A DNA stretch of 64,000 nt from Streptomyces rubiginosohelvolus. Its GTDB lineage: Bacteria > Actinomycetota > Actinomycetes > Streptomycetales > Streptomycetaceae. This document shows, one piece after another, positions 35,591-45,200 of this stretch. The notes below the pieces were generated by a model. That model worked only from the letters and a program-made list of their open reading frames with translations. It made no database searches and was not told the origin of the DNA. The translations under genes and the position numbers were made by a program. How positions within the stretch are numbered: the first letter of the stretch is position 1; the number at the start of each line of letters is the position of its first letter. Location: the NCBI RefSeq assembly GCF_014649875.1, contig NZ_BMTW01000001.1, forward strand, positions 496,001-560,000, read 5' to 3'.

Positions 35591-36388
35591 TCACCGCGGC
35601 GCGAAGCCGGGCTTGCGGCGCTCCCGGACGGCGGCCATGGCCTCGGGGAAGTCGGGCCGGGTGAAGGACTCCCGCATGAGCGAGACGGACTCGGCCACGG
35701 CCTCGGCCGCGGGCATGCGCAGGCCGTCCAGGATCTGACCCTTGATGACGGCCATGGACGTCGGGGAGCAGGTCTCGGCGAGCCCGCGGGCGTACTCCTG
35801 GGCGGCCGCCAGCAGGGTGTCGCGCGGCGCGGTGTGCTGCACCAGCCCCATCCGCAGCGCTTCCTGCGCGCCGACGGCCCGGGAGGACAGCAGCAGGTCG
35901 GTGGCGTTGCCGACGCCCACCAGGCGTGGCAGCAGCCAGGCCGCACCGTACTCGGCGATCAGGCCGAACCGGCTGAAGACGGCCGAGACCTGCGCCTCGT
36001 CCGCCATGAACCGGACGTCGGCGTACAGGGCGTGCACGAGACCGAGGCCCGCCGCGCTGCCGTTGATCGCCGCGATCAGCGGGGTCCTCATCGTCAGCGG
36101 AAGATGCGCCGGGTGTCCGAGGAACGCGTCCGGATCCTCCTGCTGCGGGTCCTGCGGTTCGGAGAGCTGGGCCAGCAGGTCGGGGGTCGCCCCGGAGCAG
36201 AAGCTGCTGCGCGCGCCCGTGACGACTACGGCGCGGACCTCGTCGTCGGCGTCGGCCTCGGCCAGGGCGTCGTAGTAGGCGCCGAACATGGCCAGATCCA
36301 TGCCGTTGCGGCGCTCGGGACGGGCGAAGGTGATCGTCCGCACCGCGCCCTCGGTCCGTATCTCAATGCCCGTCGCACTGCCGGCCAT
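35591..36388 (-). CDS. Enoyl-CoA hydratase/isomerase family protein
   Basis: A 265-residue crotonase-fold protein: ARPERRNGMDLAMFGAYYDAL at the N-terminus, the oxyanion loop VVVTGARSSFCSGATPDLL and AAINGSAAGLGLVHALYADV. At the position of the second catalytic Glu of true hydratases the sequence is AEYGAAWLLPRLVG, so one acidic residue is present. The start at ATG 36386-36388 is supported by GGAGGTAG 6 bases upstream. Divergent from the KAS III-like gene, sharing its promoter region. Confidence 0.9.
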   Translation of the reverse strand: MAGSATGIEIRTEGAVRTITFARPERRNGMDLAMFGAYYDALAEADADDEVRAVVVTGARSSFCSGATPDLLAQLSEPQDPQQEDPDAFLGHPAHLPLTMRTPLIAAINGSAAGLGLVHALYADVRFMADEAQVSAVFSRFGLIAEYGAAWLLPRLVGVGNATDLLLSSRAVGAQEALRMGLVQHTAPRDTLLAAAQEYARGLAETCSPTSMAVIKGQILDGLRMPAAEAVAESVSLMRESFTRPDFPEAMAAVRERRKPGFAPR

Positions 36389-36473
36389 GCCTGCTACCTC
36401 CATATGACAGACTACTGACTTCCTTTAGGGACCTGCTTATCATGAAGCCCCTGATGACGAGCGGAGCATTGTT

Positions 36474-37502
36474 GTGCGACTTCCGAGGCCGCTGGGCCTG
36501 TCCGGCCTGAGCACATGGATACCCGAAGCACGCCAGACCGCCCGTGGCGCCGTCGAACAAGGCCTGGTGGAGGCGGACACGGCCGAAGAACTCGGTTACG
36601 AGGCACTGCCCGTGGCAGACAAGGCCCCTCCCGAGATGGCGGTGCTGGCGGCGCGCGCGGCCCTGCGGAGCACCGGGACCGCGCCGACCGGGCTGGGCAT
36701 GGTGCTGCACGCCTGGATGTACTACCAGGGGCACGACCTCTGGTCGCCCCCGCACTACATCGCCGATCAGCTCGGCGCCCGGCGGGCCGAGCCGCTGGGC
36801 ATCCAGCAGGTCTGCAACGGCGGAGCGGCGGCGGTCGAGGTCGGCGCGGCCCGGCTGCTGGCCGACCCCGGTCTCGGCCCTGTGCTGGTCACGACAGCGG
36901 ACCGGTTCGCGGCACCCGGCTTCGACCGCTGGCGCGGGGATTACGGGATCGCCTACGGGGACGGCGCCACCGCGCTGCTGCTGCACCCGCTCGACGTGCG
37001 CCCCCCGGACCTGCTGCTGCACGCGGTCACCACCGTCGCCGCACCGCAACTGGAGGGGATGCACCGGGGGCGGGACGCGTTCGGCGCGATGCCGCGCTCC
37101 GTGAGCGACCGGGTGGACATGCGCCGCACGAAGAAGGCCTTCCTCGAACGGGAGGGCATGGAGGCGTTCACCCGGGCCAGCGCGGAGAGCCTGACGGCGG
37201 TCGTGGAGCGCTGCCTCGCCGAGGGCGGGCTGGCGGCCGACAGTCCGCTGCTGCGCTGTGTCGTTCCGCCGCGGCTGGGCGCGAAGACCATCGACCTCGC
37301 CTATGCGCCGGCCCTGCGCAAGATGCTGCCGGCCGAGATCCGGACGATGGGCGGGGACACGGGGCACCTGGGCGCGGGGGACGCTGCGGCCAGCCTGGCC
37401 GAGCTGTGGGCGGGCCGCGTCCTGTCCCCGGGTGAGTACGCCCTGGTGGTGAGCGCGGGGGCCGGGTTCACCTGGTCGTGCCTGCTGGTGAGCGCCGTCT
37501 GA
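36474..37502 (+). CDS. KAS III-like acyltransferase (CerJ/ChlB3/DpsC-type), copy 1
   Basis: A 342-residue thiolase-fold protein of the 'ketoacyl-ACP synthase III family' that transfers acyl groups in secondary metabolism rather than starting fatty acids. The active-site Cys is C114 (QQVCNGGAAAVEVGAARLL). The FabH HQAN motif is missing; in its place is DTGHLGAGDAAASLAEL with the probable catalytic His. It is a clear paralogue of the gene at 55.5-56.6 kb: both have CNGG at residue 114 and GHLGAGD. GTG start 36474. Possible role: transfer of an acyl group to a hydroxyl or carrier in the nearby pathway. Confidence 0.88.
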   Translation: MRLPRPLGLSGLSTWIPEARQTARGAVEQGLVEADTAEELGYEALPVADKAPPEMAVLAARAALRSTGTAPTGLGMVLHAWMYYQGHDLWSPPHYIADQLGARRAEPLGIQQVCNGGAAAVEVGAARLLADPGLGPVLVTTADRFAAPGFDRWRGDYGIAYGDGATALLLHPLDVRPPDLLLHAVTTVAAPQLEGMHRGRDAFGAMPRSVSDRVDMRRTKKAFLEREGMEAFTRASAESLTAVVERCLAEGGLAADSPLLRCVVPPRLGAKTIDLAYAPALRKMLPAEIRTMGGDTGHLGAGDAAASLAELWAGRVLSPGEYALVVSAGAGFTWSCLLVSAV

Positions 37503-37524
37503 CCGCAGGGCGCCGGGGCGCCCG

Positions 37525-37558
37525 GAACCGGGTGGCCCGCCGGGGAGCCACCCGGTTC
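37525..37558. terminator. Bidirectional hairpin between the KAS III-like gene and marR
   Basis: A perfect 12-bp stem GAACCGGGTGGC/GCCACCCGGTTC with a 10-base loop. It touches the stop codon of the convergent MarR gene and lies 22 bases after the KAS III-like gene. Confidence 0.75.
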
Positions 37559-38042
37559 ACCGCGTCTCGTTCAGCTTCTTGATGGCCCGCTCCAGGTAGT
37601 TCTCGAACTGCTCGAACTCCTCCGGGGTGAACTCGGCCCGCAGCCCGTCCTCGACGCGCACGGCCTCCTTGTCCGCCTTCTTCAGCACGGCGCGTCCGGC
37701 CCTGGTCAGCTTGTTGACGATGACCTTCTGGTGCAGCGGGGAGGGCTCCCGCTCCATCAGGCCGTGCTTCTCCAGGTTGGCGAGGACCGTCGACATCGTC
37801 TGCGGCGTCACCATGCTCTCCCGGGCGAGCTGCGCGGCCGACATCCCGCCCGGGAAGAGCGAGAGCAGCAGCAGCACGGAGTACTGGGGCACGGTCAGGT
37901 CGAACTGGCGCATCGCCTGGGTCTTGCGCGCGATCAACGCCTGCTCGGCCCGCTTGATGGTGTTCCCGAGCCGGTCCCCGACCGCCGCCGTCACGGCCGC
38001 GCGCGGGTCCTGGGCCTGCTTCGTCGTTCTGGTTTCCGCCAT
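37557..38042 (-). CDS. MarR-family regulator
   Basis: A 161-residue winged-helix protein. The core is LTVPQYSVLLLLSLFPGGMSAAQLARESMVTPQTMSTVLANLEKHGLMERE with the wing PSPLHQKVIVNKLTRAGRAVL. MarR proteins repress neighbouring genes and respond to small phenolic or acyl ligands. It lies 24 bases after a thioesterase-like gene on the same strand; the region upstream of both, shared with the aldo-keto reductases, holds a palindrome. Confidence 0.92.
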   Translation of the reverse strand: MAETRTTKQAQDPRAAVTAAVGDRLGNTIKRAEQALIARKTQAMRQFDLTVPQYSVLLLLSLFPGGMSAAQLARESMVTPQTMSTVLANLEKHGLMEREPSPLHQKVIVNKLTRAGRAVLKKADKEAVRVEDGLRAEFTPEEFEQFENYLERAIKKLNETR

Positions 38043-38066
38043 ATCAGGAGTCTCCCATGAATGAGC

Positions 38067-38516
38067 CTACGAATCCTTTGCGGGACGCGTCTGCCGCCGG
38101 GGCTGGGGAAGCGCACAGGTGAGCCGGGCGGTACAGACCCGGCGTTCCCGCTCGTCGGAGATGACGATCTCGTACGTGGCGACTCCGCGCCCCACGTGCA
38201 GGGGGCGGCAGACGCCCGTCACGAGGCCGGAGCGCACCGCGTGGTGGTGGGTGCAGGAGAGTTCCTGGCCGACGATGATCCGGTCCGGACCGGCGTGCAC
38301 CCAGGCGGCGAGCGAGCCGAGGGTCTCCGCCAGGACCGCGTTGGCGCCGCCGTGCATGATCCCGATCGGCTGCCGGTTCCCGCGCACCGGCATGGTGCCC
38401 ACGACGAGGTCCGGTTCGCAGCGGAGGATCTCGATCCCCATGCGGGTCACGAGCTGTTCGTCCAGGTAGTTGGGGAGGACCGGCACCGGCCCCAGACTCG
38501 CCGCCGACTGCGTCAT
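38067..38516 (-). CDS. PaaI-type hot-dog thioesterase
   Basis: A 149-residue hot-dog-fold protein with the thioesterase helix IGIMHGGANAVLAETLGSLAAW, where HGG and the helix acid (E) are the active-site features, and ELSCTHHHAVRSGLVTGVC. It probably hydrolyses an aromatic or short acyl-CoA/ACP ester. The start ATG 38514-38516 follows GGAGAG; two ATGs further upstream (38528 and 38546) are in frame but lack support. First gene of a pair with marR. Confidence 0.88.
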   Translation of the reverse strand: MTQSAASLGPVPVLPNYLDEQLVTRMGIEILRCEPDLVVGTMPVRGNRQPIGIMHGGANAVLAETLGSLAAWVHAGPDRIIVGQELSCTHHHAVRSGLVTGVCRPLHVGRGVATYEIVISDERERRVCTARLTCALPQPRRQTRPAKDS

Positions 38517-38586
38517 TCGACTCTCCATGATCGTACGAGCTCGCATGAGTGTATGTGTTCTGTCTTATGGTAGCTACAGAGATCAC

Positions 38587-38602
38587 GTAAGTGTACTGTT
38601 AC
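38587..38602. promoter_or_regulatory. Palindrome in the thioesterase/aldo-keto reductase divergent region
   Basis: GTAAGTGTACTGTTAC is a 16-base imperfect palindrome (12 of 16 positions symmetric) between the divergent thioesterase-marR unit and the aldo-keto reductases, 28 bases upstream of the reductase start. A second repeat CTGT/ACAG lies at about 38560-38579. The size suits a MarR dimer. Confidence 0.5.
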
Positions 38603-38629
38603 AGCCCTGTCGAGGAGAGGGAGGCCGCC

Positions 38630-39589
38630 ATGCGCGGTACCGCACTGGGGACGTCCGGCCCGGAGGTCGGCGTCGTGGGTCTGGGCTGCATGGGCATGTC
38701 CTGGGCGTACGACGAGCTGGGCAGGGACGACGCGGCCTCCGTGGCGGTCGTCCAACGTGCCGTGGAGCTGGGCTGCACGCTGATCGACACCGCGGACATG
38801 TACGGCCCGTTCACCAACGAGGAGCTCGTCGGCCGGGCGCTGCGCGGCCGGCGGGACGAGGTGGTGCTGGCGACCAAGGGCGGTCTGGTGGTGGACGATC
38901 CCACGACCTACGCCAGCCACCGCGACGGACGCCCGGAACACCTGCGCGCCGCCTTCGAAGCGAGCCTGAAGCGCCTGGACGTCGACCACGTCGACCTCTA
39001 CCAACTCCACCGGGTGGACCCGGACGTGCCCGTGGAGGAGAGCTGGGGCGCCCTCGCGGAACTGGTGCGGGAGGGCAAGGTGCGTGCCATCGGCCTCTCG
39101 GAGGCGTCGGTCGAGGACATCCGGCGGGCCCAGGCCGTGCACCCCGTGGCCTCCGTGCAGAGCGAACTGTCCTTGTGGAGCCGGGACACGGTCGAGTCGG
39201 GAGTCCTCGAATTCTGCCGCGACGAGGGCATCGCCCTCATCGCCTTCTCGCCGCTCGGCCGGGGCTTCCTCTCCGGCCGGATCAGCTCCGCCGACGACCT
39301 CCCGGCCATGGACGGCCGCCGTCGGCTGCCCCGCTTCCAGTCCGAGGCGCTGGCCGCGAACCTCGGCATCGTCGACCGGGTCCGGCAGGTCGCGGACCGG
39401 CTGGGTGCCACTCCGGCGCAGGTGGCGCTGGCCTGGGTGCTCGCGCAGGGCGAGAACGTCGTGGTGATCCCGGGCACGAAGAACCTGCGCTATCTGGAGG
39501 AGAACGCCGGCGCGGCCGCCGTGGAGCTCGACGACGCCGCGCTGGCGGCGCTGAGGGACGTTCCGGCCGCGGTGGGCACGCGCTACTGA
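38630..39589 (+). CDS. Aldo-keto reductase with complete catalytic tetrad
   Basis: A 319-residue TIM-barrel reductase (AKR13-like). The tetrad is complete: D53 and Y58 in LIDTADMYGPFTNEE, K83 in LATKGG, and the His of LYQLHRVDP. The NADPH-binding end reads VVVIPGTKNLRYLEENAGA. It reduces a carbonyl compound; the substrate is unknown. The ATG at 38630 follows GAGGGAGG. The next gene, 27 bases on, is a degenerate paralogue. Confidence 0.93.
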   Translation: MRGTALGTSGPEVGVVGLGCMGMSWAYDELGRDDAASVAVVQRAVELGCTLIDTADMYGPFTNEELVGRALRGRRDEVVLATKGGLVVDDPTTYASHRDGRPEHLRAAFEASLKRLDVDHVDLYQLHRVDPDVPVEESWGALAELVREGKVRAIGLSEASVEDIRRAQAVHPVASVQSELSLWSRDTVESGVLEFCRDEGIALIAFSPLGRGFLSGRISSADDLPAMDGRRRLPRFQSEALAANLGIVDRVRQVADRLGATPAQVALAWVLAQGENVVVIPGTKNLRYLEENAGAAAVELDDAALAALRDVPAAVGTRY

Positions 39590-39616
39590 CCGCGGCAGCG
39601 GAGAAGAGGGGGAAGG

Positions 39617-40588
39617 GTGCGCCTGCGAAGTCTGGGCGACACGGGAACCAAGGTCGGCGCCATCGGCCTCGGCTGCCTGGTCATGAGCCGGCCGCACGAG
39701 GGGACCGCCCGTGACGACGGGCGGTCCGTCCGGGTCGTCAACGAGGCCTTGGACCTCGGCGGAAACCTCCTCGACACCGCCGGCCTCCACGACGCCGTTC
39801 ACCACGAAACCCTGCTCGGCAAGGCCATCGCGGGACGCCGGGAGGAGGCCGTCGTCGCGACGACGTCGGGGGTCGTCCTGGACGGTCCCCGCCCGCGGGC
39901 CGTCCGTCGGGACGGCTCACCGGCCCAGCTGCGCGAGGCCGCGGAGGCGAGTCTGCGACGCCTGGACATCGACGTCATCGACCTCTACCACCTCCACCGC
40001 ATCGACCCCGCGGTGCCGTTGGCGGAGACCTGGGGCGCCCTGGCCGAACTCGTCCAGCAGGGCAAGGTCCGCTGGCTGGGGCTCCCCGGGGCGACCGTGG
40101 CGCAGGCCCGCGAGGCGCATGCGATCCACCCGGTGACGGCGGTGCGGTCCGAACTCTCGCTGTGGACGCGCGACGCGCTGGACGGCGGGCCGGACGGCAT
40201 GGTCGGCTGGTGCGAGAGCGTGGGAGCGAGCTTCATCGCCTCCGCGCCCCTGGGACGGGGCTTCCTCACCGGCACGTTGCGGGCCGGCGGGCTCCGCAGC
40301 GGCGACCTCCGGACCTCCGACCCCCGCTTCCACCGCACCGCGATGGAGGCGAACCTGGCCATCGTCGACGTGATCAGAGAGGTGGCCGACCGCCGGTCGG
40401 TCACCCCCGCACAGGTCGCCATCGCCTGGATCCTCGCCCAGGGCGAACAGGTCGTGCCGATCCCCGGCACGAGCAACCCCCGCTACCTGCGGGAGAACCT
40501 GGCCGCGGCGGAAGTGCGGCTGACCGACGAGGACTTCGCGGACCTCCGTGCGCTGCCCGTCCCCGTCGGCAGCGGCGCCGAGCCGTGA
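39617..40588 (+). CDS. Aldo-keto reductase homologue lacking catalytic Tyr and Lys
   Basis: A 323-residue paralogue of the preceding gene with the same barrel layout. Aligned position by position, D53 is kept, but Tyr58 is His (LLDTAGLHDAVHHE) and Lys83 is Thr (VVATTSGVV); the fourth residue, His in LYHLHRID, is kept. The cofactor end VVPIPGTSNPRYLRENLAA remains. The frame is intact, so the loss is by substitution, not decay. It may be a non-catalytic partner, or a barrel with a different reaction such as dehydration. GTG start 39617 with GAGGGGGAAGG. Confidence 0.88.
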   Translation: MRLRSLGDTGTKVGAIGLGCLVMSRPHEGTARDDGRSVRVVNEALDLGGNLLDTAGLHDAVHHETLLGKAIAGRREEAVVATTSGVVLDGPRPRAVRRDGSPAQLREAAEASLRRLDIDVIDLYHLHRIDPAVPLAETWGALAELVQQGKVRWLGLPGATVAQAREAHAIHPVTAVRSELSLWTRDALDGGPDGMVGWCESVGASFIASAPLGRGFLTGTLRAGGLRSGDLRTSDPRFHRTAMEANLAIVDVIREVADRRSVTPAQVAIAWILAQGEQVVPIPGTSNPRYLRENLAAAEVRLTDEDFADLRALPVPVGSGAEP

Positions 40589-40626
40589 GCGATGAGGCCT
40601 CCCGACCGTACGCGGCCGGCGCCGTG

Positions 40627-41160
40627 TCAGCCTCCGGCGGTCTCGGAGGCCACCAGGGAGCCGGCCGGGCTCGTGCGCGCGCCGAGGGCGGTCAGGCGGT
40701 CCAGCGCCTCTCGGTGCTGGGCGTCGCTCTCACTGGCGGTGGCGTCGGAGACGACGGTCACCTCGTAACCGAGACGCAGCGCCGTCGCCGCCGTGGACGC
40801 GACGCCGTGCGCGGTGGTCAGGCCGGCCAGCACGAGCTTCGTCACCCCCGTCTGCCGCAGGTGGTCGTGGAGGTCCGTGCCCTCGAACGCGTCGAGGCCG
40901 TGCTTGGTCACCACGTGCTCTCCGGCACGGGCCGCGCACGCGGGAACGAACTGGTTGGGGGCCGCGGCGAGCCCTCCGTTCGCGCCGTCGGCACGGACGT
41001 ACCGGACGAGCACGACGGCTGCGGACTCCGCCGCCGCGAAGTGCTCGCGCAGCCTGCCGCAGGCGTCCGCCACGGCGGCGCCGCTCACCGGCTGCCAGGG
41101 CCTGTCGACGATCCACCGTTGCAGATCGACCAGGACAAGTGCCGTGTGCGCGCGGGTCAT
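40627..41160 (-). CDS. Isochorismatase-fold hydrolase without the catalytic cysteine
   Basis: A 177-residue member of the cysteine hydrolase/isochorismatase superfamily. The Asp (D12, ALVLVDLQRW) and Lys (K86, VVTKHGL) are present, but the third position, normally Cys, is Gly119 (GLTTAHGVASTA). A Gly at this place is known in PhzD-type isochorismatases, which cleave vinyl ethers and do not need the thiol. So isochorismate or a similar enol ether is a candidate substrate rather than an amide. Start ATG 41158-41160 with GGGGGA upstream. Convergent with the reductases. Confidence 0.85.
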   Translation of the reverse strand: MTRAHTALVLVDLQRWIVDRPWQPVSGAAVADACGRLREHFAAAESAAVVLVRYVRADGANGGLAAAPNQFVPACAARAGEHVVTKHGLDAFEGTDLHDHLRQTGVTKLVLAGLTTAHGVASTAATALRLGYEVTVVSDATASESDAQHREALDRLTALGARTSPAGSLVASETAGG

Positions 41161-41225
41161 GAAGTGTTCCCCCGGAAAAAGATGAACAGCGTCCACGGCA
41201 CACTAGCAAGGAGAAAACCGGGTCA

Positions 41226-42134
41226 GTGGAGAGGACGATTGCGGCCGACGACGGCCTGCTCCTGTGGGCCGAGACGTTCGGCGACCGTCGTGATCCCGCG
41301 GTGCTGCTGGTCATGGGCGCCACCGCGCCGGGCATCGTGTGGCCGGACGAACTGTGCCGACTGCTCGCATCCGCGGGGTACTACGTGGTGCGCTACGACC
41401 ACCGCGACACCGGGAGATCGGGCAAGTCCCCTGCCGCGTACGACCTTTCGACGATGGCCGCGGACGCCGCGGCGGTGATCGCCGGGCTCGGCGCGGGCCC
41501 GGCCCACGTGGTCGGCCAGTCGGCGGGCGGCACGGTCTCCCTGCTGCTCGCCCTCACCCGTCCCGGCCTGGTCCGCTCCCTGGTGCTGCTGTCCAGTTCG
41601 CCCGGCACCGACGCCGGTGCGCGGCGGTCGCGGACCGGGCCTTCGGACGCGTCCGAGCCGGAGGCGCGCCCGCCCGCGGCCGGGCCCGAGGAGCGCCGGG
41701 CCATGGCGGTCGAGGGCTGGCGCGGACTGGTGGGGGCCGCCGTGCCGTTCGACCGCGCCTACTGGTCGGACCTGGTCGCCCGCGTGGCGGAACACAGCAG
41801 CGAACCCGACACCTCCGCCCGCCACGTGACGGCGATGGCGCGCACGCCCGCGCTCACCGACCGCATCACGGCACTCCGCGTGCCGACACTGGTGGTGCAC
41901 GGCGAGCAGGACCGGGTCTTCCCCGTGGAGCACGGCGAGGCGCTGCGCCGGGCGATTCCGGACGCGCGGCTCCGCCGGATCCCCGGGATGGGACACATTT
42001 TCCCTCCGCACTGGTCGTCGACGATCGGCGCACTGATCGTCGGACATCTGCGGCGGAATTCCGGCGGCGGTGAGAAACGTCACCCCGGCGTCCTGCCCCA
42101 GGAAATCCTTTGGCCAAAACATGACGTCTACTAG
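41226..42134 (+). CDS. Alpha/beta hydrolase resembling anthracycline methylesterases (RdmC/DnrP)
   Basis: A 302-residue hydrolase. The N-terminal pattern LWAETFGDRRDPAVLLVMG, WPDELCRLLASAGYYVVRYDHRDTGRS matches the RdmC/aclacinomycin methylesterase branch. The nucleophile elbow is VVGQSAGGTVSLLL, with Gln instead of the usual His. The acid is in VVHGEQDRVFP and the His in GMGHIFPPHW. A loop between residues about 130-155 is low-complexity. Start GTG 41226. It precedes the SARP gene and may be cotranscribed with it or ended by the 127-base gap. Confidence 0.87.
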   Translation: MERTIAADDGLLLWAETFGDRRDPAVLLVMGATAPGIVWPDELCRLLASAGYYVVRYDHRDTGRSGKSPAAYDLSTMAADAAAVIAGLGAGPAHVVGQSAGGTVSLLLALTRPGLVRSLVLLSSSPGTDAGARRSRTGPSDASEPEARPPAAGPEERRAMAVEGWRGLVGAAVPFDRAYWSDLVARVAEHSSEPDTSARHVTAMARTPALTDRITALRVPTLVVHGEQDRVFPVEHGEALRRAIPDARLRRIPGMGHIFPPHWSSTIGALIVGHLRRNSGGGEKRHPGVLPQEILWPKHDVY

Positions 42135-42261
42135 TGTGGCATCCACATGAGTGAAGTCCCCTCATGGAACGCGCAATTCCGGCAAGGAAGCCGCACACCT
42201 GCGCGCGGATAAAAACGGGCACGAGCAAGTCAACACAGGCCGACGGGGGAAGGTGAGCTGT

Positions 42262-45200
42262 GTGACAGGAACGACCACGATCACGGTGGGCAAGGCCGAT
42301 ACATCCGGCTACGGAAACAACTTCGGGATTCTCGGACCGCTTTCCGTTACGGTCCAAGGTAAAGAATTGGCATTGGAATCCGCAAAACTTCGTATTCTGC
42401 TGGCAGCGCTGCTGGTGCGAAGTGGAACGGTCGTCAGCAACGAACGTCTCGCCGAATGGCTTTGGGACGAACGGCAGCCGTCCAACCCGCGCGGAACGCT
42501 GCACACCTACGTACGGCGCCTGCGCATGCTGCTCGGCGACGCACTCCCGCTGGAGACGGCAGCGGGCGGCTACCGGATCGATGTCCCGGCGGACGAGCTG
42601 GACCTCCAGCGCTTCCGCCGGCTGGTCCGGGACGCCCAGCGGGCCGAGGCGCTGGAGGAGCGGGCCCGCCTGCTCGCCTCGGCGCTCGCCACCTGGCGGG
42701 GGTCGGCGCTGGAGGATGTTCCGGCGAGCCTGCCGCACCAGGAAGAGTGCCGGTCCATGGAGGACGAGCGACTGGACGCGCTGGAGGCGTACTTCGAGAC
42801 CGACCTCCAACTCGGCAGGCACGCGCAGCTGGTGCGGGAGGTGCGCGCCGAGGCCATGGACAACCCGCTGCGGGAGAACTTCTGGAGCATGCTGATGCTC
42901 GCCCTCTACCGCTCCGGCCGGCAGGCGGAGGCCCTGGACGTCTACCAGCAGGCGCGGCGCAACCTGGTCGAGCAGCTCGGCATCGAGCCGGGCGAGCGGC
43001 TGCGCGCCCTGCACACCGGGATCCTGGAGTCGGACCCGGCGCTGGCGGCTCCGGACGGCCCGGGCCCCGGCATCGGCGAGACCGGCCCGGTGCCCGCCCA
43101 ACTCCCGCCGCTCGGCGCCGGTTTCGTGGGGCGCACCGCCGTGATGGACCGGATCGCGGCAGCGCTCCCGCCGGCGTCCGGGCGCACCAGCGTCCCGGTC
43201 GTCGTGCTGTCCGGACCGCCCGGAGTGGGCAAGACGGCGCTGGCGGTGTGCGTCGGCAGACGCGTGCGGCCGGCCTTTCCGGACGGCCAGTTGTACGTGG
43301 ACCTGAGCGGCTACGACCAGGGAGCGGCCCGTGAGCCGTTGCCGGCCGAGCAGGTGCTCCCGCAGTTCCTGCGCGCGCTCGGGGTGCCGGCGAAGCAGAT
43401 CCCGGTCGACCTCGTGGAACAGGCGAACCTGTACCGGTCGAAGCTGACCGGCAAGAAGGTGCTGGTGGTGCTGGACAACGCCGCCGGCGCCGACCAGGTG
43501 GTCCCGCTCATACCCGGCGACGGCGGCTGCTCCGTGCTGATCACCAGCCGACGGCAACTGCGGTCCCTCGTCGTCACGCACGGAGCCCAGTTGATCCAGG
43601 TCGGCACGCTCGCTCCACCCGAGTCGGCGGAGCTGGTCGCGGGCATGATGCGCCAGGCGGCGATGACGATCGAGCCGGAAACGGTGCGCGAGATCACCGC
43701 GCTGTGCTCGTATCTGCCGCTGGCCCTGCGGATCGCCGCGGCCAACCTCATCGGTGCTCCGGGCGGGCAGACCGAGGCGTATCTGGAGTGCCTGCGGCGC
43801 GGCAACCGCCTCGCCGCGCTGTCCGTCGACGGCGACACGACGTCCGCCGTCTCGACCGCCATCGCCCTGTCCTACGACGCCCTCACGCCGGGCGACCGCG
43901 CCATCTACCGGCTCGCCGGACTCTTCCCTGGCTCCGACTTCTCCCCCGTCGCCGTCTCCGTGCTCGCCGACATCAGCGAGGCGCAGGCGCGGGCGGGCCT
44001 CGGCCGCCTGGAGATGGCGAGCCTGCTGCAGCAACCCGCCCCCGGCCGCTACCAGTTCCACGACCTGCTGCGCGACTACGCCCGGGACCGCGCCGCCGAG
44101 GAACACCCCGAGCGGGAGCGGGCCGAGGCGGTGGAGCGGCTCGGCCGGTGGTACCTCGCGGGTGTCTGCGCCGCAGCCGACGTCCTCCACTCGGAATTCG
44201 TCCGGCTCGCCGAACCGCCTTCACCACCGGGGGTGTTCGACGCGCCGAGCCATCACGACGAGAGCCACTCGATGGCCTGGCTGCTGGCCGAGCGGCGCAA
44301 CCTGATGGCATGCGTGCGCTACTTCGCCGCCCATGGGCCGCACTACCTCTCCTGGCACATCGCCGATGCCCTGCGCGGCTTCTTCTGGACGGGCAAGTAC
44401 CGGACCGAATGGCGGGAGACGACCCGCACCGCCCTCGCCGCCGCCGAGGCGCACGCCGACGACCGGGGCATCGCGGCGATGCACCGCAGCCTCGCCAACC
44501 TCGCCAACACGCTCGGCGACTACGAGTGGGCCCTCGTGCACCAGGAGAAGAGCCTGGCGGTGCACGACCGGCTGGGCATGGCCGAGGAGGCCGCGGCCAC
44601 GCTCAACAACATGAGTCTCGCCCACCTCAGCCTCGGCCGCGGAGGGCGGGCCCAGGAGGCCGCGCAGCGGGCGCTCGACATCGCGCACACCATCCTCTCG
44701 TCGCGCCTGGAGGCCACCGCCAAGGGAGTCCTCGGCTTCATCCACTGGACGCGCGGGGACATCGAGGGGGCGACCGAGTTCCTCACCGCCTCCCTGGCCA
44801 CCGCCGGCGCCCTCGGGCTGCACCACATCAGCTCGTACAGCCTGCGCAACCTGGGCCTGGTGCACCAGGCGACCGGAGAACTCGGCCAGGCGCGCTCCTA
44901 CTTCAGCCGGGCGTTGGAGGTCTCCGAGGCCATCGACTCCTCGTACGACCGCAGTGTCTCGCTGTACGGCCTCGCGCTCGTCGACCTGGACACCGGCCAC
45001 TACGACAGCGCGAGCGAGGCGGCGCAGCGGGCGCTGAGCTCCTTCCAGGAGTGCGGCGACCGCACCTACGAGGTCGAGACGCTGTGCCTGTTGTCGGCCA
45101 TCAGCGGGAGTCTGGGCTCACCGCGGCGGTCGGCGCGGTACGCGGCCGCGGCACTCGACGGGGCCCGGCAGATCGGCTACGTGGACGGCGAGGCGTACGC

